From: an uncultured Planctomycetota bacterium
Lineage (GTDB): Bacteria > Planctomycetota > Phycisphaerae > SM23-33
DNA: 64,000 bases
Reading direction: 5' to 3'
Assembly (NCBI GenBank): GCA_903892515.1
Contig: CAITIS010000011.1
Location: forward strand, 1 to 64,000
The notes beneath the pieces are model-generated. The model ran no database searches and was not told the origin of the DNA. It worked only from the letters and a program-made list of their open reading frames with translations. The position numbers and the translations under genes were made by a program. Within the stretch, counting starts at the first letter, position 1; the number at the start of each line of letters is the position of its first letter. Shown piece after piece: positions 10,609-18,437 of this stretch.

Positions 10609-10716
10609 CCCAGGCAGCCAAAAGAAAAGGCCGTCCGGGTGTTCGGCCCCGAACGGCCTTGATTCTCTCGGCATCACAGCGGGGATCATCCGCTGCTTCG
10701 CCTGATTGGGTTGTCT
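10562..10716 (+). repeat. Duplicated segment, copy 1 (fur 3' end and terminator)
   Basis: This segment starts inside the last codons of the Fur-family gene, covers its stop and a hairpin, and ends at TTGGGTTGTCT. It matches 11756-11909 at roughly 90% identity with one 1-bp gap by eye. The shared part encodes CAACKP in both copies and contains the AAGGCCGT...ACGGCCTT hairpin. Confidence 0.75.
10627..10660 (+). terminator. Candidate terminator hairpin after fur
   Basis: AAGGCCGT at 10627-10634 pairs with ACGGCCTT at 10653-10660, with an inner TTCGG/CCGAA option. There is no long T-run after it, so intrinsic termination is only moderately supported. The same hairpin occurs in the duplicated copy at about 11820-11853. 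Confidence 0.45.
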
Positions 10717-10831
10717 GCGCGGAGATTACGTGCGTTCGAGTGACGGTCAAGCGACGCCAGATCGGCTATCGACGAGCGTTACGCTAATGGGCCAGAGCCT
10801 GAGCTGCTCTCAGAATTCGACGCGCAGCGAG

Positions 10832-11694
10832 CTACTGAATTGTGTCCAGCAGTGCCGCGAAGTCCCGTAGTGCCTTGCAGTAGGGTTCATAATTCGTCCG
10901 AAGCGTATTCTCGTGTCCCGCGGCATCGAACCACGCGCACCGTTTAGGCTCATTCGCGGCTGCGAAAAGCTTCAGGGCGTGGCTGAAAGGAACAACGGCA
11001 TCCGCACGACCGTGCATGACCAGGACTGGGCACCGCACAGACGCAATCTTGTCAATGTTGCGAAAGCAATCAGTAGGCAGAATGTATCCCAGCCAGATGA
11101 TCCTGTAGGCAGAGGTGAACGTGCTCTCCAGGATCAGGCCCGCGGTGGGCACCCGAGCCGCCAAGTCAACGCTTGGGCCGCCGCCAAGAGATCTCCCCAT
11201 GACAATGATCCGCTGCGGCACCGTATGACGAACGTTGACCAGGTAGTTGTATACGGCGTCGATGTCCCTGTATGCGTTCGTTTCAGTGGGTGAGCCGCCA
11301 CTTGTACCGTAGCCGCGGTAGTCGTAGACCAACACATTGAATCCGCAACGGTGGATGGTATAGAGGACAAAACTGAGATCCTTACCCAAGTCCCCGCCGT
11401 TGGGACGGCTGTAGAGAATCGTGTAGCGTGCTTCTGGGCTGGGCAGGTACATAGCTGAGACTTTACGCCATCGTTCGAGGCGATCTTGATGATGCTGTCG
11501 GAATCGGCGTAGCTCGAAGGGTGAGGGTAGAACACGATCTGGTCGCGGTAGACGGCCGCGAGACAACATATTGTCGCGTAGCCAACTATGGGGAGCAGCA
11601 GCAGCCACCATACTCGTTTGAAACGCCGTCGTCTCGTGCGTTCAAGACCAAGTGCGGCTTTCGCAGGGCGTCCGGCGGTCACTTTCTCACTCAT
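10832..11694 (-). pseudogene. Alpha/beta hydrolase, frameshifted
   Basis: Two overlapping frames together give one alpha/beta hydrolase of about 287 residues. The N-terminal part (from ATG 11694) has a basic segment and one membrane anchor (VWWLLLLPIVGYATICCLAAV) followed by YRDQIVFYPHPS, typical of the Bem46/ABHD13-like family. The rest continues in another frame from about 11465 (AMYLPSPEARYTILYSRPNG). It contains the nucleophile elbow GRSLGGG, the aspartate in HGRADAVVP and the histidine in AGHENTL, so the catalytic triad is intact. One missing base near GTAAAGTCT (11460-11470) would restore the frame. Either the gene is inactivated or the assembly has an indel. It lies in a repeat-rich zone, which favours decay. 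The substrate is unknown. Confidence 0.7.
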
Positions 11695-11755
11695 CAGCGC
11701 GAGTCTACCGCCGGTATTAATGAAAATCACCGGAATTACCCAGCTGCCCGGCTTT

Positions 11756-11909
11756 GCCTGTGCGCGGCCTGCAAGCCAACTCCTCCCGGCCGGCGCCGCT
11801 CGCCAGGCGGCCAAAAGAAAAGGCCGTCCGGATGTTCAGCCCCGAACGGCCTCGATTCTCTCGGCATCACAGCAGGGATCAGCCGCCGCTTCGCCTGGTT
11901 GGGTTGTCT
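11756..11909 (+). repeat. Duplicated segment, copy 2
   Basis: This is a diverged copy of 10562-10716. It retains the codons for CAACKP and the AAGGCCGT...ACGGCCT hairpin but has no complete gene in front of it. It lies just upstream (on the minus strand) of the frameshifted hydrolase. The rest of the gap 11695-12050 shows no gene. Confidence 0.75.
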
Positions 11910-12050
11910 AGTCCAAATCTACTGGAAGAATTTTCGACAACAACTCCAAATCTTCCTTCCCGGCCAAATCGTTACGCATATGGAACATGGGCGCAGAACG
12001 GCTTACACTGTGTTCACGACCTGATATGTGCCGAATTGGAGCTGACCAGG

Positions 12051-12410
12051 ATGAAGCCTTCACCAAGGAAGTTCTCAGTTACCGCTCGAAAGATCATGAT
12101 CATCTCCCTCTCCCTTCTCTTTCTCGGGTGCTTGTGCCGGGATATAGGCTATGACGAGTATTACTTTTCGCACCTTCCGACGAAGCCTGACGAGAGCTAT
12201 GGCCGCATCCGTCGCATCAATTTCCACCATGGGACAATTCGCTACGGAACAGAGAAGGAGCGAGAGAGGCTGAACGGGCCAGACATTTGGGACAAAGCCT
12301 CTTGGGGAGCGTTCTTTATAGCTTTCATTCTCAGCTTCATGTTTCGGGATTTTGATCGGGCGAAGTCGCCGGAGGAACAGCTGTGGTCATCAGGCCCAGC
12401 TCCTTCATGA
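12051..12410 (+). CDS. Small membrane protein of unknown function
   Basis: A 119-residue product not recognised as a known family. It starts with a basic region (MKPSPRKFSVTARK), then a hydrophobic segment IMIISLSLLFLGCLC that could be a membrane anchor or lipoprotein-like signal. A polar central part with several Tyr and charged residues follows, then a second hydrophobic helix WGAFFIAFILSFMF near the C-terminus. Local base composition is lower in GC than the flanking genes. The ribosome-binding site is weak (ACCAGG directly upstream). Its last 74 bases overlap, on the opposite strand, a possible phage-portal fragment. Real expression is uncertain. Confidence 0.45.
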   Translation: MKPSPRKFSVTARKIMIISLSLLFLGCLCRDIGYDEYYFSHLPTKPDESYGRIRRINFHHGTIRYGTEKERERLNGPDIWDKASWGAFFIAFILSFMFRDFDRAKSPEEQLWSSGPAPS

Positions 12411-12561
12411 GCTTCAACTCCTTGGCACGCTGACGCAGCTCCGTCTCCCAATTCTTGCCCATGCGGGCGTACTCAGTCGCCTGGGAGATCGTGTTGCTGG
12501 CCAGCCACTGCGCCTGGGCGGCCGCTTCCTTCTGCGGATCGACGTGCTCGTGGCCGTCCAA
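12337..12561 (-). pseudogene. Possible lambda-type phage portal protein C-terminal fragment
   Basis: A 74-codon frame starting MDGHEHVDPQKEAAAQAQ and ending with a natural-looking polar tail. The stretch HVDPQKEA, then about 25 residues, then GKNWETELRQRAKELKLM resembles the C-terminal end of lambda-family portal proteins, which typically read W.DP.KE......G...W.EV..Q...E...... No upstream portal sequence is visible because a REP-like palindrome interrupts the region just beyond 12561. I read it as a remnant, not a functional gene. The family call is from memory of the motif and needs a profile search. Confidence 0.4.
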
Positions 12562-12875
12562 CGACAGTGGCCGAAATACTCATGGGCGAGACGCCCATGC
12601 TACAAAGGCAAGCACTTCTTCAACGGGCTGGCAAGCTGCGGGCTGACAAGCCACCTCCTGATCATTCGGGACAGACACTATTACTGTCTGAACGCACCTT
12701 GACGCCGGCGCCGTCAGGAGGTACGATGAACGCCTGATCTGACCCTTCAGTTGGAGATATTGGGTCAGTCGCGGACAGCGAAAAGCCCGCTTGGCCTATG
12801 CAAGCCTCTGCCGTGGAGGGCATTAGGTGCAGGGCGTATCGGCTTTGCGCTACAGCACACCCAAAGGAGAGACGC
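12562..12875. other. Intergenic gap upstream of the surface protein
   Basis: No gene seen. It contains a reverse-oriented REP-like palindrome at 12581-12603 (stem CATGGGCG, loop AGA, foot CTAC) and a TGACCC...GGGTCA inverted repeat near 12740-12765. The last 15 bases hold AAAGGAGA, the ribosome-binding site of the next gene. Confidence 0.5.
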
Positions 12876-15800
12876 GTGCGACGTAAGAGCCCCGGATCCG
12901 CCTGTTCGCTGGAGACCCTCGAACCCCGCCTGCTGTTGTCCTACGACTTTGGCCTGTCCCACACCGGGCCGCTAAACGTCGTCCGCGGGCATGACACGTA
13001 CATCATCGTCAGGGCCACCTCCGCTTCCGCCACGGCCGAGGACGTCTGGAACAGCGTCAGCCTGCCCACAGGCGTCACGGCCACCTGGATGGGCAACTCC
13101 TACTTCTACCAACTCTCCTCGGCCAGCCCCGGGGCGCTGCTGCTGAAACTTTCCGTAGCCCCGAACATGCCGCTGGGGCCGGCGGACGTGACGGTTTCAG
13201 GTTCCTCCGGCAGTACGCACGTCGTGCATAGCGACATGATTGACATTGTGGTCAACGACGTGCCGAGCGACCCGACGCCCGAATTCAACACCGTCCCCCT
13301 GCCCATCGACAGCACCGTGCTGGCGGCCTGGGAAAGCCGCATGACCACCGCCGGCGCCACCTACGGCAGCAGCACGTACATCAATGCCCACCCGCCCGGC
13401 GACGAGACCGGCACGTGGTATTACGATGGCGAGCGGACCTTCTACCAGATCGCCAGCTACACAGGCGATTCGAATTGGATCAACTCGGCTGAATACTCCG
13501 AAGGCGTGTACCGGCCTTACGTCTTGAACAATAACGGCACGGTTCCGGGCTACCGCAACTTCGCCAAGGGCATGGTGCTGGACTTCTATCACGAGCCCGT
13601 CGGCTCGCAGGAGCGAACCAACGACGTAGCGGGCGTGACTGACCTGTTCAATAACTGCGGGCCATACCCGGCTGGCATGCCCGACGTGGCGGAATCGCGC
13701 GAGACCGCGTACGCCATTAACAGCGGCGTGCAGGCCTTGCGGCTGGGCGTGACGATCAACCAGGCCAAGCTGCAAGAGTACGTGGACGTGGCCTTGGGCC
13801 ATATCGACCAGTGGGTCGTGACGAAGAAGATCGATACCGACGGCAACATCATCGAGCCCTTCATGCTCGGTCTGACCAGTGAAGCCCTCATTGGCTGGTA
13901 CAACTGGACCGTGGACCAGCACGCCATCAATCCCAGCAACCCGGTCGATACCCGCATCGCCCCGGCCATCAAGGCCGTCGCGGACTGGCTCATCGGCCAG
14001 ACCGGCGGGCAGTACAACGCCTGGGACCCGGCCTACGGCAGTTTCGATTACATGATCCACTACGCCGGCCAGACCGTGGACATCAACCAGGCCACGGCTG
14101 TCGACATCAACGAGTACACCAACCAGCTCAATAACCTGATCGTGCCCATGTTCGGCTGGCTGTACAGCAAGTATGGCGAAACGAACGGCGCGATCTACCG
14201 CCAATGGGGCGATGCGATCTTTGCCGACGCCGTTACCTGCTCCATCGACACCGGCAAGCAGTTCAGCCAGAACTACCGCTGGAGCGGCGACTACGTCCAG
14301 TGGCGACTGAACAACGCCTGGGCGCTTGACACCACGGGCCCGGCCCTGAGCCAGTACAGCGAGAAGTCGCTGTCGGCGACCGGCGACTACGTCAAGTGGA
14401 CCACCGATGAGGCCGCCTCCAGCGTGGTCGAGTACGGCCTGACCGCATCGTACGGGGCGAGCCTGTCCAACACGCTGCTGATGAAGAACCACCGCCAGGA
14501 GATCACCGGCCTGACCGCCGGGGCGACGTATCACTACCGCATCGCGTCCACTGACTCCAGCGGCAACGTGACGTACTCGCCGGACCGCACGTTCGTGGCC
14601 GGGGCCAACTCAGTCACCGTGGCCATCGCCGCCACTGACCGCGACGCGATGGAGAACAGCATCGACACCGGCACGTTCACCGTCACGCGCAGCAGCGGCG
14701 TGGGCGCGCTAACGATCAACTACACCATCAGCGGCCTGGCGACCAACGGCGTGGATTACCAGACGCTGGGCACCAGCCTTTCCTTTGCCGACGGCGAGAC
14801 ATCCAAGACGATCACCGTCACGCCGCTGAACGACTCCCAGGCCGAAGCCACCGAAACGGTGGTTCTCACGCTCGCCGAGGACACCGGCTTTAACGTGACC
14901 AGCCCGGCGGCCACGGTGCGGATCTTCGATGACGAGAGCCCGGTTGCGAGCGTCAGCGTCTCCATGCCGGATGCCTGGGGATCTGAAGAAGGCAACAACA
15001 CGGCCACGTGGCGACTGACGCGAACGAGTTCCATCGGTTCTCTCACCGTGCTGTACAGGCTGAGCGGCGACACCGTCAATGGCGTTAACTACCAGATGCT
15101 GGGCGGGAGCGTCACGTTCAACAACGGGGAACTCACCAAAGACGTCGTCATGGTGCCCATTGATGATGACAAGCTGCAGGGCAATCAGACGGTCACGATG
15201 ACGCTCGTCGAAGACACCGGCATCACGTACAAGCTCGGCACCTCCACCGGCAACACGTATATCAGCACGAGCGACTCGATCGTGAGCATCGCGGCCACCG
15301 ACGCCTCGGCCAATGTGTCGGGGTCGGACCCGGCCGTGTTCACGATCAGCCGGACGTACTACGATGGCATGCCGATCACGCTGCACTACACGCTAAGCGG
15401 CACGGCCGTTAACGGCGTGGACTACCAGACGCTGTCGGGAACGCTATACATGGCCGGCAGTGAATCCACCAAGACGATCACCGTCAACCCGCTGAACGAT
15501 GGCGTGTATGCCGGCAACAAGGGCGTCACGATCACGCTGACCGCGCCGGCTGGCTGCGATTACCAAGTCAGTGCCTCCAGCGTCGCCAGCGCGACCATCA
15601 TCGACAACGGCCCGCCGACAGTTTCCGTGGGCGGCCCGTACGCCATCGGGCAGGGAACGGCGCTGACGCTAAATGCCTCGGCCACCGACCCGGACAGCGA
15701 CACGCTGACGTATGCGTGGGACATCAATGGCGACGGCACGTACACCGACGCAAGCGGGGCCAGCCCGACGGTCACCTGGGCGCAATTGCAGGCCCTGGGC

Positions 15801-16316
15801 TTAGGCACGCCCGGCGTGTACAGCAATGTGCGGGTGCGCGTCGATGACGCCCATGGCCACGTCGTACCGTCTGGCCCGGCGCAACTGAGCGTGCTATGGG
15901 GCGGCGACGCCAACAGCGACGGTAAGGTCAGCTTCCAGGACTACATCGTGCTGGAAGGCAACTTCGGCAAGACCGGCATGAGCTTCTTCCAGGGCGACTT
16001 CAACGGCGACGGCGCGGTTACATTCCAGGACTACATCGTGCTGGAAGGCAACTTCAACAAGTCGATCATCGCCTCTGCCCCGGCACCGCTGGCCCTGGCA
16101 GCGCCGGCGACATTGCCGCTATCCAGCACGGTCGCAGCAGTCGGCACGGCAGGAGCGTCTCTCGCCCCGGCCAGTTCCACCGACGTTCAACGCTTTGTGT
16201 ATGGGCCGACGCCGGCGACAGCGCATGCAACGCGAGCGGCCGCCCTGCCGCAGGCTTGGCGGGAGATATCGGCCAAGTCGTGGGCCTTGGACCTGATTAT
16301 GGGCAAGCTCAGCTGA
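12876..16316 (+). CDS. Large secreted surface protein with Calx-beta repeats and dockerin-like end
   Basis: A 1146-residue exported protein. GTG at 12876 is chosen because AAAGGAGA precedes it and the product then begins with the planctomycete LEPRLLLS motif at residues 15-22, a short N-terminal sorting signal. In order: an N-terminal beta region (23-130); a helical region (about 140-480) rich in Trp/Tyr, reminiscent of alpha-barrel glycan-active proteins but without an identified catalytic site; a fibronectin-like domain (484-575); three Calx-beta repeats (578-687, 689-802, 803-910), each with a V(D/N)YQ core; a PKD/cadherin-like module (914-1005); and a dockerin-like pair of Ca loops, GDANSDGKVSFQDY and GDFNGDGAVTFQDY (1008-1064). 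A Pro/Ala-rich tail follows. The role is probably cell-surface adhesion or carbohydrate binding. No cohesin partner is seen in the window. Confidence 0.85.
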   Translation: MRRKSPGSACSLETLEPRLLLSYDFGLSHTGPLNVVRGHDTYIIVRATSASATAEDVWNSVSLPTGVTATWMGNSYFYQLSSASPGALLLKLSVAPNMPLGPADVTVSGSSGSTHVVHSDMIDIVVNDVPSDPTPEFNTVPLPIDSTVLAAWESRMTTAGATYGSSTYINAHPPGDETGTWYYDGERTFYQIASYTGDSNWINSAEYSEGVYRPYVLNNNGTVPGYRNFAKGMVLDFYHEPVGSQERTNDVAGVTDLFNNCGPYPAGMPDVAESRETAYAINSGVQALRLGVTINQAKLQEYVDVALGHIDQWVVTKKIDTDGNIIEPFMLGLTSEALIGWYNWTVDQHAINPSNPVDTRIAPAIKAVADWLIGQTGGQYNAWDPAYGSFDYMIHYAGQTVDINQATAVDINEYTNQLNNLIVPMFGWLYSKYGETNGAIYRQWGDAIFADAVTCSIDTGKQFSQNYRWSGDYVQWRLNNAWALDTTGPALSQYSEKSLSATGDYVKWTTDEAASSVVEYGLTASYGASLSNTLLMKNHRQEITGLTAGATYHYRIASTDSSGNVTYSPDRTFVAGANSVTVAIAATDRDAMENSIDTGTFTVTRSSGVGALTINYTISGLATNGVDYQTLGTSLSFADGETSKTITVTPLNDSQAEATETVVLTLAEDTGFNVTSPAATVRIFDDESPVASVSVSMPDAWGSEEGNNTATWRLTRTSSIGSLTVLYRLSGDTVNGVNYQMLGGSVTFNNGELTKDVVMVPIDDDKLQGNQTVTMTLVEDTGITYKLGTSTGNTYISTSDSIVSIAATDASANVSGSDPAVFTISRTYYDGMPITLHYTLSGTAVNGVDYQTLSGTLYMAGSESTKTITVNPLNDGVYAGNKGVTITLTAPAGCDYQVSASSVASATIIDNGPPTVSVGGPYAIGQGTALTLNASATDPDSDTLTYAWDINGDGTYTDASGASPTVTWAQLQALGLGTPGVYSNVRVRVDDAHGHVVPSGPAQLSVLWGGDANSDGKVSFQDYIVLEGNFGKTGMSFFQGDFNGDGAVTFQDYIVLEGNFNKSIIASAPAPLALAAPATLPLSSTVAAVGTAGASLAPASSTDVQRFVYGPTPATAHATRAAALPQAWREISAKSWALDLIMGKLS

Positions 16317-16360
16317 CCGCCCGGCGGGCCGTTGAATAAGGGTGAATAAGGGCGTCTTTC

Positions 16361-16388
16361 GTGGCATGGCCGTCCCGGCCATGCTACG
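16361..16388. repeat. REP-like palindrome between convergent genes
   Basis: Foot GTGG, stem CATGGCCG (16365-16372), loop TCC, complementary stem, then CTAC. It lies between the convergent surface-protein and oxidoreductase genes and could serve as a bidirectional terminator, although no T-run follows. Confidence 0.65.
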
Positions 16389-16399
16389 TGAAGCGGCAG

Positions 16400-17494
16400 C
16401 TACAACTGCACCGCCTGGCCGGTCTTGGCGCTCTGGTAGATGGCAGAGAGAATCTTGATCATGTCCACGCCGTGCTCAGGACGGATGGTCGGCTCGGCCT
16501 GGCCCAACAAGCAGTCCACGAAATGATGGATGTTTGACGCGTGCGGCAGGGCCGGCATGCCGGCGAGGCGCGGGGCGATGTCGCACAGCGTGCCCTCGAT
16601 CTCGGTGAAGATCTTGAGCCCGTCGGGCACGTCGAGCGTGAGCCCGGCCTTGGTGCCGCGGAGTTCCAGGAACACGCGCTCAGCCTCAATGTTCGAGGCC
16701 CAGCTGAATTCGATTTGCAGCGTGGCGCCATTGTCGAAGCGCACAAAGCCGCTGGCCAGGTCTTCCACGTCGAACGTGCCGCCCGCCTTGGCCTCGCCAA
16801 AGCCGCTATGTACGCTGTCGGAGAGCTTCGTCTCGGCGAACTTGCAGTACGTGGCCCCCATCACGCTTACGGGCTTGGGGTCGCCCATCAGCCAGATGGA
16901 CAGGTCCAGGATGTGCACGCCCAGGTCGATCAGCGGGCCGCCGCCGGACTGGGCCTTGGTGGTGAACCAGCCGCCGGCGCCAGGGACGCCGCGGCGACGA
17001 ATCCAGCCGCACCTGCCGGTGTAAATGTCGCCCATGTGGCCGGCCTGAATGTACTTCCGCAGAAACGCGCTGGAGGAGTTGAAGCGGTTGTTCCGCATCA
17101 CCATCAGCAGCTTGCCGCTCTTGCTGGCGGCATCGGCCATACGCTGGGCCTCAGCGGGGCTGACGGCGTCGGGCTTCTCGCAAAAGACGTTCATGCCGCG
17201 GTTCAGCGCCGCCACGGCAATCTCGGAGTGCAGGTAGTTGGGCGTGGTGACGTCCACGACGTCCAGCTTCAAGGCCTGGATCATCTCCTTGTAGTCGGCA
17301 AAGACGTGCTTGACGCCGTTGGCCTTGGCAAACCTGGCGGCCTTCTCCTCGACGATGTCGCACACCGCCAGCAGTTCCACGTTGGGGTTCTTCAGCCACG
17401 CCGGAGCGTGACATGCGTTAAAGATGCCGCCGATGCCCACAGCGCCGACCTTGAACTTGCCGTCGCGCTTGCTTTCCGCTTTGGCCTTTGCCAT
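16400..17494 (-). CDS. Gfo/Idh/MocA family oxidoreductase
   Basis: A 364-residue NAD(P)-dependent sugar or cyclitol dehydrogenase-type protein. The N-terminal Rossmann fold has the glycine motif VGAVGIGGIFNACH. The family catalytic-lysine motif EKP lies in VFCEKPDAVS. The C-terminal domain has GGGPLIDLGVHILDLS, with the conserved D and H of the active site. ATG at 17494 is supported by GGGAG 6 bases upstream. It stands alone, flanked by repeats, so no pathway context is available. Planctomycetes carry many paralogues of this family acting on diverse sugars, so the substrate cannot be assigned. Confidence 0.9.
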   Translation of the reverse strand: MAKAKAESKRDGKFKVGAVGIGGIFNACHAPAWLKNPNVELLAVCDIVEEKAARFAKANGVKHVFADYKEMIQALKLDVVDVTTPNYLHSEIAVAALNRGMNVFCEKPDAVSPAEAQRMADAASKSGKLLMVMRNNRFNSSSAFLRKYIQAGHMGDIYTGRCGWIRRRGVPGAGGWFTTKAQSGGGPLIDLGVHILDLSIWLMGDPKPVSVMGATYCKFAETKLSDSVHSGFGEAKAGGTFDVEDLASGFVRFDNGATLQIEFSWASNIEAERVFLELRGTKAGLTLDVPDGLKIFTEIEGTLCDIAPRLAGMPALPHASNIHHFVDCLLGQAEPTIRPEHGVDMIKILSAIYQSAKTGQAVQL

Positions 17495-17918
17495 CGCTCG
17501 CTCCCAAATTGGTGGTTGATCGCAGGGCATGATTTAGCCCTGCATCGAGCCGGCGTCAAGCAAAAGGTCCTAGTAGTCCCTCAACTGTGATTTTGTGACT
17601 ACAAAATCACAGTTGAAGGACTACAGAGCAGGCGAGCAGCAGAATAGGTGAGCAGGCGAAAAGACTGACCGCTCGCCTGCGGTCTACTGTTCGACTGTTC
17701 ACCTGCTCACGACTCACAGAAGCGACGGTGAAAAACTACTAGCGACGCACAGCACGCAGGCCGTCCGGCCATCCGCCCACGGTCGTCCGAAGCTGGCGCG
17801 CAATGAAAAAGAATATCGATTCTTGGCGTAACCGCCCTGGCCACATCGCCCACTAGTTGAACAGTGCAGAAGTAATTTAGTTAGCGCACAAACTTGTTAG
17901 GACGACAGTACCAACATT
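17495..17918. other. Divergent intergenic region with hairpins
   Basis: No gene seen. A 24-bp inverted repeat with one mismatch lies at 17573-17596 and 17601-17624 (GTAGTCC...GATTTTGT, loop GACT). A second weaker one pairs GTGAGCAGG near 17648 with CCTGCTCAC near 17703. The AT-richer part just before the MarR gene (17850-17918) probably carries its promoter; TTGAAC near 17856 is a candidate -35 but no convincing -10 was fixed. Confidence 0.5.
17573..17624. repeat. 24-bp near-perfect inverted repeat
   Basis: The arms at 17573-17596 and 17601-17624 differ at a single position and enclose GACT. The right arm carries ACAAAATCACAG, so both strands show a short T-run (GATTTTGT). It may act as a terminator-like or mobile hairpin. 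Confidence 0.7.
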
Positions 17919-18437
17919 ATGCCAAGGGCATGCCAAGACATACCGCAAGGCTGCGACGTGTTGTTTCACACGCTGTTGCGTGCGTTTGGCCGGATGCGGC
18001 AGGTGATGGACGGATACTTCGCTCAGTACGGCATCTCCGGGCCACAATGGGCGGTGCTGTCCATCCTGCATCGGGCTGAACAAGAGGGCAAATCCAGCCT
18101 GCGGTTGACCGATCTGGGCCAGCGGCTGCTGATCCAGCCGCCCAGCGTCACCGGAGTCATCGACCGCATCGAGCGGCAAGGCCTGGTGCGGCGGCTCGCC
18201 AGCCAGACCGACCTGCGCTCCCGCCACGTCAGCCTGACCGACCAGGGGCGCCAGCTCGTAGAAAGAGTCCTGCCCGGACGTGCCCAGCAGATTCGGTCGT
18301 TGTTCGCGGGCCTGTCGGAGCCCGAACGCGCCGGCCTGACGAGTACGCTGGAGAAATTGGAGTCGCAGTTGGGGCAACTGGCGTCAGACGCCGCTAGAAC
18401 TGTTCGTACAAAGGGCCCAGAGCCGGCTGAGGAATAG
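17919..18437 (+). CDS. MarR family transcriptional regulator
   Basis: A 172-residue winged-helix regulator of the MarR/SlyA family. The DNA-binding core spans about residues 35-110. It includes QWAVLSILH, the recognition region LGQRLLIQPPSVTGVIDRIERQGLVRR and the wing with the family signature DLRSRHVSLTDQG. C-terminal helices (about 125-160) would dimerise. It lies directly before the MacA/MacB/TolC-type exporter genes; its TAG stop abuts the next ATG. The simplest reading is a ligand-responsive local repressor of that exporter. The inducing compound is unknown. Confidence 0.88.
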   Translation: MPRACQDIPQGCDVLFHTLLRAFGRMRQVMDGYFAQYGISGPQWAVLSILHRAEQEGKSSLRLTDLGQRLLIQPPSVTGVIDRIERQGLVRRLASQTDLRSRHVSLTDQGRQLVERVLPGRAQQIRSLFAGLSEPERAGLTSTLEKLESQLGQLASDAARTVRTKGPEPAEE

